A stretch of 64,000 bases of DNA from Oerskovia flava (GCF_026163685.1 NZ_JAOXSR010000009.1:62001-126000), one strand, 5' to 3'; numbered from the stretch's first letter, positions 49,905-58,824 are shown. Notes: generated by a model from the letters alone, not told the origin. A program made the numbers and translations.

Positions 49905-52049
49905 TCAGGCGTAGGCCATGATCCACGCGAGCAGGTAGCTGCGGGTGAGTCCGTCGTCGAGGCGCTCCTCGGGCAGCCCGCGGGCGACCTCCAGGGAGGC
50001 GGCCGCGTCGTCGGGTCCTGCGAGCGCGGCGTACATGAGCAGGTAGTCGCCGAACATCACGTCCCACGACGCGGCGGCCTGCGGCTCGCCCGCGAGCGCG
50101 TCGGCGACGTTGGCGCGGATGCGCTCGGGGTCACCGGCGAGGTAGTCGGCGGCGGGGCTCATCGGGAGGACGAGGATGCCGAGCATCGCGCTCGGCTCGG
50201 CGCTGAACCACGTGGCGTAGTCCCGCTTCCCGCCCCAGTTGAGCGACGTGATCGTGTGCTCGAACCCGTCGTACACCGGGTCGTCGAGGTCGAGGTCGGT
50301 CCAGTACGCGCGGGCCGCGGCCGCCTCCTGGGACAGCAGCCAGGTCGCCTGGGTCTCGAGATCGTCGAGGCCGCGCACGCCCGCCCACAGGGCCAGCCCG
50401 TTCCACGCGCTGACGGCCTCCGAGGAGGACTCCTGGTTGTTGCCGTCGGCGAACGGCGAGTACCCGGACGCCCACGAGCTGCCGCGGTAGGCGCCGAAGA
50501 CCCGCAGGGCGGGGAAGTCGTCCGTGGTCGCGCCGTTCGCGACGTCCGCCGCGAGGAGGTCGACGACGGGTGCGAGCTCTGCGGCCAGCTCCGGGTCGTC
50601 GGCGGCGAGCACCCCCGCGGTGTAGAGGAAGTACCCGTAGTGGAAGTGGTGGTCGTTGAACTCCTCCGACCCGAACGACGGTGTCTTCCCGACGACGCCG
50701 CGCAGCACCGGGTCGTACACGAAGCACCGGGCGTCCCGGGTCTCGCAGCCGTCGGGCTCGGCCCACTCGCGCACCGCGTCGGTGAGCTCGGTGCGCAGGG
50801 GGGCCGCGACGTCGTCCAGGCCGAGCTGGTCCGCCAGGACGAGGAGGTTCGTGTCCCGCGCGAGGGCCTTGCCCCCGAAGTACGTGTCGGACGGGAGCGC
50901 CTCGCGAGCCGCCGCGTCGGCCCGCACCTGCTCGACGAGCTCTGCCCGGTCGGCGTCGGCCAGCCCGTCGAGGTCCAGCGCGCCGCGCGGCGCGAGTGTC
51001 GGCGAGCTCCAGGCGAGCTCGTTCCCGAGGCACAGGTCGGCCGTGCCGTAGACGGTCCGGTACGTCCCGAGGTCGCAGACGTCCTGGCCGTCGACCGTGC
51101 CGCCCTGCTGGTGCGGGAGCCGCACGATCGCGGTCCCGTCGTCCGCGGCGTCGTCGGGACCGCCGGTCAGGTAGGTGATCGCGGTCGTGGTCACGTCCTC
51201 GTCCACGCCGTAGGCGAGCGACGTCCCGGTCAGGGGGCGCGCCGCCGCCGCGGCGAGTCGTTCGACGGCGTCCCCCTCACCCCCCGGCAGCTCGTCAGGG
51301 ACGGGAAACCACACGAGCGGGTCGCCCGCGTCGAGCCCGACGGCGCGCCCGTCGTCGGACACGTCGCTCGCCTCGAGCCCGTCCCCGACCAGGACGTAGT
51401 CGCGTCCGCCCACCTCGGTCGTCCAGGTACCGGGCACGTCGCCCGCGCTGACGGCCTGGGAGAGCGTCGCGGTCTGGGCCGTCGCCGCCGTGTAGGACAC
51501 CAGGGGCGACCCCTCGGCGATCGTCACGGTCCCGAGGGCCTCGCCCGCGTCGTCGAGCAGGTCGAGCGAGACGGAGACGGTGTCGTACGCGGAGACCAGC
51601 GTCGACGTCGCGCCGACGTCCACACCGACCTGCGGGCCGTAGGAGCCGAGGATCGCCTTCTCGCTCGTGACGATCTCGGGCAGCGTGAAGGCGTAGCCGC
51701 CGTCGGTGACCCCGAACGCGAGCGGCACGGGGAAGACGGGCTGCGGCCCGGCGCCGAAGACGAGACCGGAGAACCAGCGGTTCGTCGGCGGGACGAGCCC
51801 GTCCGCGAGCCGCATCGTCGGCGTGGGCGCGACGGACTCCTGCGGCAGGACCGAGGGGTCGACGTCGAGCGCGGCCCCCGTGAGCCCGGCGGTACCGGAC
51901 CCCGCCGAGCCGGCGGTGCCGGAGCCGCCCGCAGCGCCGTCCGCGGCGCCCTCCTCCGCCGCCGACGTGCCGAAGATCCCGCACCCGGAGAGCATCAGGG
52001 CGGCCACGGCGAGCGCCCCGAGGCGCAGGCCACCTCGCGGCGTCGTCAC
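49905..52049 (-). CDS. GH81 endo-beta-1,3-glucanase lipoprotein
   Basis: A 714-residue exported lipoprotein. Signal and lipobox are LMLSGCGIF with Cys23, then a Gly/Ala-rich linker to about 60 and a GH81 catalytic region from about 75 to the end. Hallmarks are PPTNRWFSGLVFG near 87, FNDHHFHYGYFLYTAG with the general-acid Asp466, and FADGNNQESSSEAVSAWNG with Glu540 and Glu544, one of which is the catalytic base. GH81 enzymes cut beta-1,3-glucan. The GTG overlaps the stop of the HlyD-like gene (GTGA), tying it to an exopolysaccharide synthase. Being lipid-anchored, it more likely trims or releases a self-made polymer than digests food (inference). Confidence 0.93.
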   Translation of the reverse strand: MTTPRGGLRLGALAVAALMLSGCGIFGTSAAEEGAADGAAGGSGTAGSAGSGTAGLTGAALDVDPSVLPQESVAPTPTMRLADGLVPPTNRWFSGLVFGAGPQPVFPVPLAFGVTDGGYAFTLPEIVTSEKAILGSYGPQVGVDVGATSTLVSAYDTVSVSLDLLDDAGEALGTVTIAEGSPLVSYTAATAQTATLSQAVSAGDVPGTWTTEVGGRDYVLVGDGLEASDVSDDGRAVGLDAGDPLVWFPVPDELPGGEGDAVERLAAAAARPLTGTSLAYGVDEDVTTTAITYLTGGPDDAADDGTAIVRLPHQQGGTVDGQDVCDLGTYRTVYGTADLCLGNELAWSSPTLAPRGALDLDGLADADRAELVEQVRADAAAREALPSDTYFGGKALARDTNLLVLADQLGLDDVAAPLRTELTDAVREWAEPDGCETRDARCFVYDPVLRGVVGKTPSFGSEEFNDHHFHYGYFLYTAGVLAADDPELAAELAPVVDLLAADVANGATTDDFPALRVFGAYRGSSWASGYSPFADGNNQESSSEAVSAWNGLALWAGVRGLDDLETQATWLLSQEAAAARAYWTDLDLDDPVYDGFEHTITSLNWGGKRDYATWFSAEPSAMLGILVLPMSPAADYLAGDPERIRANVADALAGEPQAAASWDVMFGDYLLMYAALAGPDDAAASLEVARGLPEERLDDGLTRSYLLAWIMAYA

Positions 52050-52777
52050 AGCCCGACCTTGCGCAGGAACTGCCCGAACGAGTCGCCGACGCCCGCGAGC
52101 GCCCCGTCGTCGCGCAGCTGCAGGCTCGCCGTGACGGGGGTGCCGGAGGTGATGAGCCCGTGCTCGGACCCGCGCACGAGGTCGGCGCTGCGGACCTCGA
52201 CGGTCGACTCGGCCTGGTTCTCGATGTTCTGGACGGTGATCGCCGCGACCTCGCCGACGATCTCTGCCTGGTTGGGCAGGACGATCACGACGGTGGCGTC
52301 GTCCTCGACCCGGGCGTAGTCGCGCGGGTCGAGCGTGAAATGCGCGTCGACGAAGAGCGAGTCGGCGCGCTCGACCGTCGCGACGACGGTCCCCGCCGGG
52401 AGGAAGGACCCGACGCCGGTGGGGATGTCGGTGACGATGCCGTTCGCGGGGGCGAGCAACGTCATGGTCCCGTCCGCCTCGACCTCGTAGGCGGCGGACT
52501 CCGCGCTCACGAGTCCGACGGACAGGGCGTGCTCGAGGGTGAGGCTCTGGACCGCGAACAGCTCGTCCCCCGCGCTGACGGCGTCGCCCTCGACGACGAA
52601 CGACTCGGTGAGGGTCCCCGCGAAGTCGGTGCCGACGTCGTACGTCGTGGACCGGATCGTGGCGGTGGTGCTGGTGGCCTGGGCGATGCGCTGGTTGAGG
52701 ACGACGGTCGCCACGGCGACGACCGCGAGGACGACGAGGAGGCCGGCGGCGAGGCGCAGGCGGTTGGACCAGGTCAT
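52046..52777 (-). CDS. HlyD-like membrane-anchored biotinyl-lipoyl fold protein
   Basis: A 243-residue protein: one N-terminal membrane helix (about 8-30), then an external domain with the two half-lipoyl motifs of membrane-fusion proteins (GTLTESFVVEGDAVSAGDEL near 53-72 and LAPANGIVTDIPTGVGSFL near 108-126) and a closing beta barrel. The coiled hairpin that normally separates the half-motifs is very short. Adaptors of this sort sit beside glycan synthases such as Alg44-type proteins. Coupled on both sides: its ATG overlaps the GT2 stop (ATGA), and its stop overlaps the GH81 start. Confidence 0.85.
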   Translation of the reverse strand: MTWSNRLRLAAGLLVVLAVVAVATVVLNQRIAQATSTTATIRSTTYDVGTDFAGTLTESFVVEGDAVSAGDELFAVQSLTLEHALSVGLVSAESAAYEVEADGTMTLLAPANGIVTDIPTGVGSFLPAGTVVATVERADSLFVDAHFTLDPRDYARVEDDATVVIVLPNQAEIVGEVAAITVQNIENQAESTVEVRSADLVRGSEHGLITSGTPVTASLQLRDDGALAGVGDSFGQFLRKVGL

Positions 52778-54531
52778 GAGACTCCTCCGAGGATGCGGGT
52801 CGACGCGCCCTGCCGCAGGGAGCGGCGGCGACGGCTGCGCACCTCGTGGCGGAGCCGGGCCGACTCCCGGAACGCCGTCGCGATGAAGGCGCCGAGGATG
52901 AGCGTGTTGGTGAGGTTCCACGCGAGGGCGAGGCTCGGCATCGCGTCGCCCCAGCCCTTCCAGATCCCGACGAGCGAGGTGAGTGCGAGGAACGCGAACG
53001 CGAGCACCTGCGGGATCATGAAGTTGAACGGGGACGCCACCTTCGCCTCGCCCGTCGACGACCGTCCGGTGACGTGCCAGGACTGCTCCTTGCCGGTGAT
53101 CGCGTTCCACAGCGCGCGCGTGTAGATGGGGAAGGACACGGCGGCGAGCATCAGGACCTCCCACCGGAACGACCCGAGGGTGAAGAACGCGATGGCGATC
53201 TGCAGGGCGTAGAAGCCCGCGTAGTAGAGCAGCCAGGTGGCCCAGGAGATCGTGAGGTTCATGGGCGTGAGGTCGAAGTAGATCTGCAGGGGCGGCACGA
53301 GCAGGAGGATCAGCGGCGCGATCCCGGCGAGGTAGTGGGTCGCGGTGACCGTGTACTGCAGGCGCTGGTCGAGGGTGAGGCGCCGGCGCGGGCTCAGCGG
53401 GTTGTGCTGCAGGAGGATCTCGAACCCGCCGGTCGCCCACCGCAGCTGCTGCTTGGTGTATGCCTCGATCGTCTCCGGGGTGTCGCCGACGGCGAGCGTC
53501 GTCGGGATGTAGACCGACGTCCAGCCGCGCTCGTGCAGCATGAGCGACGTCCACACGTCCTCCGACTTCGAGTCGGTGTGCATGCCCCCGATGTCGTCGA
53601 TCGCGGCCCGGCGGAAGATGACGTTGGTGCCGACGCAGAACGCCGCGTTGAACCGATTGCGGCCCGGCTGGATGAACCGGTAGAACACGGCCTGCATGTA
53701 CCCGGCGCCGCGCGAGATGAGGTTGTTGAGGTTGCCGTACGTCTGCGGCGTCTGCACGAACGCGACGTCGTCGCTGACGAAGAACGGCACGGTCTCGGCG
53801 AGGAACTCGGGCTTGGCGACGAAGTCCGCGTCGAAGATGACGAAGTAGTCGCCCTTCGCGATGGACAGCGCGTAGTTGACGTTCCCGGCCTTGGCGCCGT
53901 TGTTGGTGAGGCGGCGCAGGTAGCGGGCGCCCAGCCGGGCGGCGAGGTCGCGCACCTCGTCGGACTTGCCGTCGTCGAGGACCCACGTGCGGTGCACGCC
54001 CCGGATGGCGAGCGCTGCCCGGACCGTGCGCTCGATCGTGGCGACGTCCTCGCCGTAGGTCGTGATGAAGACGTCGATCGTGACGGGCTTGTCGTGCAGG
54101 TACACGGCCCAGCGGCTCGGGTCGTCCTCGGTGCGGTCCCGGATGATCTCCGGGACGTCGTGCAGCCGGTCGCGGGCGTGGTGGTAGGCGAAGCCGCGCG
54201 GGTCGTGGCTGCTGGAGAGGATGGTCCACATCGCCAGGAGCGCCTGGGCGACCAGGACGGTCTCGGCGACGATGACCATCGAGTACGGCAGGAAGTCGCC
54301 ACGGTTCGCGGGGTTGAGCAGGAAGAACGAGTAGGCCACGACCCCGAGGGTCGCGAGCAGCACGATCATCATGAGCGACGGCGAGCGGGACGTGTGGTTC
54401 TCGTCCTTCTCGGGCGCGCCCGGGCGGGCGTCGTCGGGCAGGGCACGGCGGGCGCGCAGGGGGTGCGCGGGGCGCACGTGGTCGGAGCGGCGGGGGGTGA
54501 CGATCAGTCGGTCGAACTCGGAGACGGCCAT
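52774..54531 (-). CDS. Processive family 2 glycosyltransferase (cellulose/curdlan synthase-like)
   Basis: A 585-residue membrane polysaccharide synthase. Two N-terminal helices (about 53-73 and 84-105), the cytoplasmic GT-A domain (about 148-375), then five or more helices (about 400-560) that would form the polymer channel. Catalytic motifs: DDG at 186-188, DADF at 234-237, SED at 323-325 (the TED position) and QQLRW at 361-365. No PilZ domain is seen at the C-terminus, unlike cellulose synthase BcsA. The layout fits curdlan synthase CrdS-like beta-glucan synthases, and the GH81 gene two places downstream points to a beta-1,3-glucan. First gene of the operon; its leader starts with a strong hairpin. 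Confidence 0.88.
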   Translation of the reverse strand: MAVSEFDRLIVTPRRSDHVRPAHPLRARRALPDDARPGAPEKDENHTSRSPSLMMIVLLATLGVVAYSFFLLNPANRGDFLPYSMVIVAETVLVAQALLAMWTILSSSHDPRGFAYHHARDRLHDVPEIIRDRTEDDPSRWAVYLHDKPVTIDVFITTYGEDVATIERTVRAALAIRGVHRTWVLDDGKSDEVRDLAARLGARYLRRLTNNGAKAGNVNYALSIAKGDYFVIFDADFVAKPEFLAETVPFFVSDDVAFVQTPQTYGNLNNLISRGAGYMQAVFYRFIQPGRNRFNAAFCVGTNVIFRRAAIDDIGGMHTDSKSEDVWTSLMLHERGWTSVYIPTTLAVGDTPETIEAYTKQQLRWATGGFEILLQHNPLSPRRRLTLDQRLQYTVTATHYLAGIAPLILLLVPPLQIYFDLTPMNLTISWATWLLYYAGFYALQIAIAFFTLGSFRWEVLMLAAVSFPIYTRALWNAITGKEQSWHVTGRSSTGEAKVASPFNFMIPQVLAFAFLALTSLVGIWKGWGDAMPSLALAWNLTNTLILGAFIATAFRESARLRHEVRSRRRRSLRQGASTRILGGVS

Positions 54532-54589
54532 GGCGACCTCGATCTGTCGGGGAGCCCGGACGGGTTCCCGGGAATCCGGAATGTCCTCC

Positions 54590-54631
54590 GACGACAAGAG
54601 GTGGCCCGCATCAGCGGGCCACCTCGTCGTC
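54590..54631 (-). promoter_or_regulatory. 5' leader hairpin of the glucan synthase operon
   Basis: Minus-strand arms 54631-54614 and 54609-54590 pair over 18 bp with a 2-base bulge and a 4-base loop. The hairpin begins at the predicted transcript start and ends about 60 bases before the GT2 ATG. It may stabilise the mRNA, bind a regulator, or cause premature termination. Confidence 0.6.
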
Positions 54632-54999
54632 TGGTCGCAAGGTAGCAGCGGGACCCGGCGCGCCGTCAGCACCCCTGACGGCTCAACGAGCCCGCGACCC
54701 CGGACCCCGGTCCGGCGGGGTCGCGCCCCTCGGAGGTTCGTCGGCGTCGCCTGACGACCCCGCGCCACGCACCGGCGGTTGCCTGACGTCGCAGGTCACC
54801 GGCACGCGAGGGCCCGCTGCCCGACGGCGGCGGGCACCCCCGGCGCCGCCGCTGCGGTGCGCGGTGCGCACCCCTCGCGCACCCACCCGAAACGCCCGGT
54901 TCATCGCCGGTAACGCAGAATTCACGCGTCCGAACGTGCCGACCGTCCAGGTGCTGGACGCGCGTCCAGCAGAATGTCCGAATGGCGCACAGCCGCTCG
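54632..54999. other. Gene-free region upstream of the glucan operon
   Basis: No coding sequence was recognised. On the minus strand, TGC-TACCTT (54647-54639) is an extended -10 with CTGACG about 19 bases upstream, predicting a start near 54632. An 8-bp hairpin GCCGTCAG (54662-54669) / CTGACGGC (54675-54682) lies just upstream and could end transcription from the LLM gene or be an operator. I see no cyclic-di-GMP riboswitch core. Confidence 0.5.
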
Positions 55000-55932
55000 T
55001 CAGAGAAGCTGCGGCGCGACCTCTCGGGCGACGAGGTCCAGGTGGTCCAGGTCGGCCAGGTCGAGGACCTGCAGGTAGAAGCGCGTCGCACCCTCCTCGG
55101 CGGTCGTGGCGATCTTGTCGGCGACCTCCGCGACCGTGCCGGCGAGCCCGTTGGTCCGCAGCTCGTCGGGCTCGCGCCCGATCGCGGCCGCGCGGCGCCG
55201 GAACTCCGCCTCGTCCGCCCCGACGCACAGGACGTACGCCGCCGAGTACACGAGGTCGTCGGGGTCGCGGTCGGCGTCCTGGCACGCGGCGCGGACGTTC
55301 TCGAGCCGCTCGGGCAGGACGCCCGGGTCCGGGAACGCGACGTTGAACTCGCTCGCGTAGCGGGCCGCGAGCGCCGGGGTGCGGCGCGGTCCGTGGCCGC
55401 CGACGATGACGGGGACGCGCGCCTGCGCGGGCTTGGGCAGGGCGGGCGAGTCGGTGAGCGTGTAGTGCTCGCCCGCGAAGTCGAACCGCTCGCCCACGGG
55501 CGTCTGCCAGAGCCCCGTGATGACGGCGAGCTGCTCCTCGAGGATCCCGAACCGCTTGGCGGGGAACGGGATGCCGTACGCCTCGTGCTCGCGCGCGAAC
55601 CACCCGGCGCCGAGGCCCAGCTCGACACGCCCGCCCGACATCTGGTCGACCTGCGCGACCTGGATGGCGAGCAAGCCGGGGTGGCGGAACGTCGCGGAGG
55701 ACACGAGGGTGCCGAGCCGGATGCGGCTGGTCTCCCGGGCCAGGCCGGCCAGCGTGGTCCACGCGTCCGTGGGGCCGGGCATGCCGTCGCCGTCACCCAT
55801 GGAGAGGTAGTGGTCGGAGCGGAAGAACGCGTCGAAGCCGAGGTCTTCGGTGGCGCGCGCGACCGCGAGGATGTCGTCGTAGGTGGCCCCCTGCTGGGGC
55901 TCGGTGAAGATGCGCAGGTCGATCTGGGTCAT
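55000..55932 (-). CDS. LLM-class F420-dependent oxidoreductase
   Basis: A 310-residue TIM-barrel enzyme of the luciferase-like family that uses coenzyme F420 in actinobacteria. Landmarks: ARATEDLGFDAFFRSDHYL near 27, RIRLGTLVSSATFRHPGLLA near 71, VDQMSGGRVELGLGAGWFAREHEAYGI near 95 (in parts: GGRVELGLGAGW) and VIVGGHGPRRTPALAARYA near 175. The substrate is unknown. It is 13 bases downstream of a phytoene-dehydrogenase-like gene on the same strand, so they are likely co-transcribed. Confidence 0.88.
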   Translation of the reverse strand: MTQIDLRIFTEPQQGATYDDILAVARATEDLGFDAFFRSDHYLSMGDGDGMPGPTDAWTTLAGLARETSRIRLGTLVSSATFRHPGLLAIQVAQVDQMSGGRVELGLGAGWFAREHEAYGIPFPAKRFGILEEQLAVITGLWQTPVGERFDFAGEHYTLTDSPALPKPAQARVPVIVGGHGPRRTPALAARYASEFNVAFPDPGVLPERLENVRAACQDADRDPDDLVYSAAYVLCVGADEAEFRRRAAAIGREPDELRTNGLAGTVAEVADKIATTAEEGATRFYLQVLDLADLDHLDLVAREVAPQLL

Positions 55933-55945
55933 GCCGCCCAGACTT

Positions 55946-57493
55946 TCACACGCCTCCGAGCTCTTCGAGAAGTGCCCGCGCGGCGTTGTGCCCCGCGACG
56001 CCGCTCACGGCTCCGCCACGTCGAGCACCGCTGCCGCACAGCAGGATCCGGTCGTGCGCGGTGGCCACGCCCCAGCGTGCGCCGGGGGTGTCGGCGGGGG
56101 CGTCGTCGGGCAGCCAGGGCCAGTCGAGGTCGCCGTGGAAGATGTGCCCGCCGGGCATGGCGAGCTCGGCCTCGATGTCCGCCGGGGACTTCACCTCGGC
56201 GTGCAGCAGCACGTCGGCGAGCGGCTCGGCGAGGTGGGCGTCGAGCGCGGCGACGAAGGCCTCGTAGGCGACCTCCCTCGCGCCGGGGGCGAGCAGGTCG
56301 TCGTACGGGGTGTGCAGCCCGAAGTAGGTGAGGGTCTGCGCCTCGCTCGCCGCGAGCTCCGGCCCGAGGATCGAGCGGTCGGTGAGCGTGTGGCAGTAGA
56401 GCTCGCCGGCGGTCCCGAGCCCGCTCGCCGGGTCGCGGTACAGGGCTTCGAGACGGCTCATCGACTCCCCCACGTGGAACGTCCCGGCGAACGCGAGCCG
56501 CGGGTCGACGCCCGAGCGCAGGCGGGGCAGGCGGGAGACGAGGAGGTTGACCTTGAGCTGCGAGCCCTTCGGCGTCGCGGGGCGCGGTGCACCGAGGAGG
56601 TCCGCCAGGACGGCGGGCGCTGCCCCGCACAGCACGTGCCGCGCCTCGACGACGACCTCGTGCCCGGCGCCGTCGAGCGCGCTCACCCGGACGGACGTGG
56701 GCCCGGGCTCGACGCGCGTGACCTCGTGCCCGGTGCGCAGCGTCGCGCCCGCCTCCCGCGCGGCGCGCTCCAGCTCCGCGCTCACGGCACCCATCCCGCC
56801 GACCGGCACCCGCCACTCCCCCGTCCCGTTGCCGACGACGTGGTAGAGGAAGCACCGGTTGGCGGCGCGGGCGGCGTCGTCGAGCGACGTCCACGTCCCG
56901 ATGAGCGCGTCCGTCGCGACGACGCCCCGCACGAGGTCGTGCGTGAAGCGCCGCTCGATCGCCCGCCCCAGCGGCTCGTCGACGAGGTCCGCCCAGATCT
57001 GCTGCCCGACGGCGACCCGCACCCGGTCCCGCACATCGCCCTCGCGGGGCAGCGGCTCGAGCAGCGTCGGCGCGAGCACACCCGCGACCGCGGCGACCTC
57101 GGCCCCGAAGTCCTCCCACGCGTCGAGCTCGTCGTCCGAGCCGGTCAGCGCACGGAACGAGGCGCGGGTCGCCTCCCCCGGCGTCGTCTCGACGAGCAGC
57201 GCGGCCGGGCCGTCCGGGCCCTCGTAGGGCGTGCAGGACGCGGTCGACCGCGAGCGCAGCTCGAGGTCGAGCCCCAGGTCGCGCACGAGCTCGTCGGGGA
57301 AGAGGCTCACGAGGTAGGAGAAGCGCGAGAGGCGGGCGTCGACGTCGGGCCACGGGCGGGCGCTGATCGCGGCGCCACCGACGTGCGGCAACCGCTCCAG
57401 GACGAGGACGTCGAGCCCTTCGCGGGCGAGGAGCGTCGCGGCGACGAGAGCGTTGTGACCGCCGCCGACCACGGCGACGTCGCAGGTGAGCAT
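55946..57493 (-). CDS. Phytoene-dehydrogenase-like FAD-dependent oxidoreductase
   Basis: A 515-residue flavoprotein of the CrtI/PYROXD2-type amine-oxidase superfamily. The N-terminal FAD motif is DVAVVGGGHNALVAATLLAR followed by VLERLPHVGGAA; a C-terminal motif has LLCGSGARRGGAVSGVAGHNAA with the isoprenoid-type ribityl-binding stretch. There is no carotenoid gene nearby, so a pigment role is not supported; an unknown desaturation or oxidation is likelier. Start ATG at 57493, which leaves a 67-base divergent spacer to the LLM gene at 57561. Confidence 0.85.
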   Translation of the reverse strand: MLTCDVAVVGGGHNALVAATLLAREGLDVLVLERLPHVGGAAISARPWPDVDARLSRFSYLVSLFPDELVRDLGLDLELRSRSTASCTPYEGPDGPAALLVETTPGEATRASFRALTGSDDELDAWEDFGAEVAAVAGVLAPTLLEPLPREGDVRDRVRVAVGQQIWADLVDEPLGRAIERRFTHDLVRGVVATDALIGTWTSLDDAARAANRCFLYHVVGNGTGEWRVPVGGMGAVSAELERAAREAGATLRTGHEVTRVEPGPTSVRVSALDGAGHEVVVEARHVLCGAAPAVLADLLGAPRPATPKGSQLKVNLLVSRLPRLRSGVDPRLAFAGTFHVGESMSRLEALYRDPASGLGTAGELYCHTLTDRSILGPELAASEAQTLTYFGLHTPYDDLLAPGAREVAYEAFVAALDAHLAEPLADVLLHAEVKSPADIEAELAMPGGHIFHGDLDWPWLPDDAPADTPGARWGVATAHDRILLCGSGARRGGAVSGVAGHNAARALLEELGGV

Positions 57494-57548
57494 GCGGCGA
57501 TCGTAGTGCGCGGTCGCGCCTGGGACCCGACCGCCGGGCGACGTTCCG

Positions 57549-57560
57549 TAGAGTCTGCTC
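57549..57560 (+). promoter_or_regulatory. Leaderless -10 before the LLM gene at 57561
   Basis: TAGAGT (57549-57554), CTGCTC, then ATG: the same layout and same six spacer bases as at 27290-27302. No ribosome site. Confidence 0.5.
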
Positions 57561-58448
57561 ATGCGCCTGTCGACCGTCATCCTGCCGATCTACCCGTGGC
57601 GCGAGGCCCGTGACCTCTGGCGCCGCGCCGAGGACCTCGGGTTCCACGCGGCGTACACGTACGACCACCTGTCGTGGCGGGAGCCGTTCCGGGACGGCAC
57701 GTGGTTCGGCGCGGTGCCGACGCTGGCCGGGGCCGCCGCGGTGACCGAGCGCATCCGCCTCGGGACGCTCGTGACCTCGCCGAACTACCGCGAGCCCGTG
57801 ACGTTCGCGAAGGACCTCGTCACGCTCGACGACCTGTCCGGCGGGCGGGTGACGGTCGGGCTCGGGGCGGGGACGATGGCGGCGGACGCCACCGTGCTGG
57901 GCGGTGAGGGCTGGTCCCTGCGCGAGCGGGCGGACCGGTTGCGGGACTTCACCGTGCTGCTCGACCGGCTGCTCACCGAGCGCGTCGTCACGCACACCGA
58001 GGGGCACTACCGGGCGCTCGACGCCCGGACGATCCCGGGCAGCACGCAGTCCCCGCGGATGCCGTTCGCGATCGCGGCGACGGGTCCGCGCGGGCTCCGG
58101 CTCGCCGCGCGGTACGGCCAGGCGTGGGTGACGACGGGCGACCCGCGGGTCGGACCCGAGGGGACGGTCGCCGCGTCGCGCGGCGGCGTGGCGCGGCAGG
58201 TCGCCGACCTGGAGGCCGCGTGCGCCGAGGCGGGCCGGGACCCGGCGACCGTGGAACGGATCCTGCTCACGGGGTTCACGCCCGACCGCCCCCTGGCCTC
58301 GGCCGGCGAGCTCGCCGACGTCGTCGGCGCCTACGCCGAGGCGGGCATCACCGAGATGGTCCTGCACTGGCCCGTGCCCGGGACGCTGTTCGACGCCGAC
58401 CTCGCGGTGTTCGAGCAGATCGCCGTCGGGGCGCAGAACCACCGGTAG
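57561..58448 (+). CDS. LLM-class F420-dependent oxidoreductase (second)
   Basis: A 295-residue luciferase-like enzyme. AEDLGFHAAYTYDHLSWR lies near 23, RIRLGTLVTSPNYREPVTFA near 66, LDDLSGGRVTVGLGAGTMA near 91 and FAIAATGPRGLRLAARYGQAWV near 169. It diverges from the phytoene-dehydrogenase-like gene across 67 bases, so the three redox genes form one functional neighbourhood. Its end is one base from the stop of the convergent gene at 58450. Confidence 0.9.
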   Translation: MRLSTVILPIYPWREARDLWRRAEDLGFHAAYTYDHLSWREPFRDGTWFGAVPTLAGAAAVTERIRLGTLVTSPNYREPVTFAKDLVTLDDLSGGRVTVGLGAGTMAADATVLGGEGWSLRERADRLRDFTVLLDRLLTERVVTHTEGHYRALDARTIPGSTQSPRMPFAIAATGPRGLRLAARYGQAWVTTGDPRVGPEGTVAASRGGVARQVADLEAACAEAGRDPATVERILLTGFTPDRPLASAGELADVVGAYAEAGITEMVLHWPVPGTLFDADLAVFEQIAVGAQNHR

Positions 58449-58449
58449 C

Positions 58450-58770
58450 TCAGAACCACCAGGACACGAGGTAGCGGGCCGGCGCGGTGACGGTGGACCA
58501 CACCAGGCGCGGGCCCGAGGCGCCGCGGCGACGTCCGTCGCGGACGGCGTAGAGGGTCGAGGCGAGCGCGCCCAGGACGGACAGGCCGACGAAGAGGGCC
58601 ACCACCGGCATCGGCGCGTCGACGACGACACAGATCAGCAGGCCGATGACGACCACAAAACCCAGCAGCAGGCTGAGCACGAGCGCGGCGGAACCGACCG
58701 GGTCGTCGTCGACCGGGTCGGTCGCGGGACCCGGGCCCGGGCCACCGCCGGAGGGCTCGGTGCTCGTCAC
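58450..58770 (-). CDS. Small two-helix membrane protein
   Basis: A 106-residue unrecognised protein. A Gly/Pro/Asp-rich N-terminus (1-26), two hydrophobic helices (about 27-47 and 52-72), then a basic segment RDGRRRGASGPR and the aromatic tail RYLVSWWF. The GTG at 58770 has GAGGA 7 bases upstream. Convergent with the LLM gene, with the stops next to each other. Confidence 0.65.
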   Translation of the reverse strand: MTSTEPSGGGPGPGPATDPVDDDPVGSAALVLSLLLGFVVVIGLLICVVVDAPMPVVALFVGLSVLGALASTLYAVRDGRRRGASGPRLVWSTVTAPARYLVSWWF

Positions 58771-58812
58771 CCCGGCATCCTCGCAGGTGCCGCACGCCCC
58801 GTGAAGGGTCGG

Positions 58813-58824
58813 TAGTCTGCACGG
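58813..58824 (+). promoter_or_regulatory. Leaderless -10 before the gene at 58825
   Basis: TAGTCT (58813-58818), GCACGG, then ATG. Confidence 0.45.

Noticed and set aside
54532-54999. Cyclic-di-GMP riboswitch before the glucan synthase
   Set aside because: The leader shows a simple hairpin but not the conserved GEMM core bases.
55946-57493. Carotenoid biosynthesis gene
   Set aside because: Only a distant CrtI-like relationship; no phytoene synthase, cyclase or GGPP synthase nearby.
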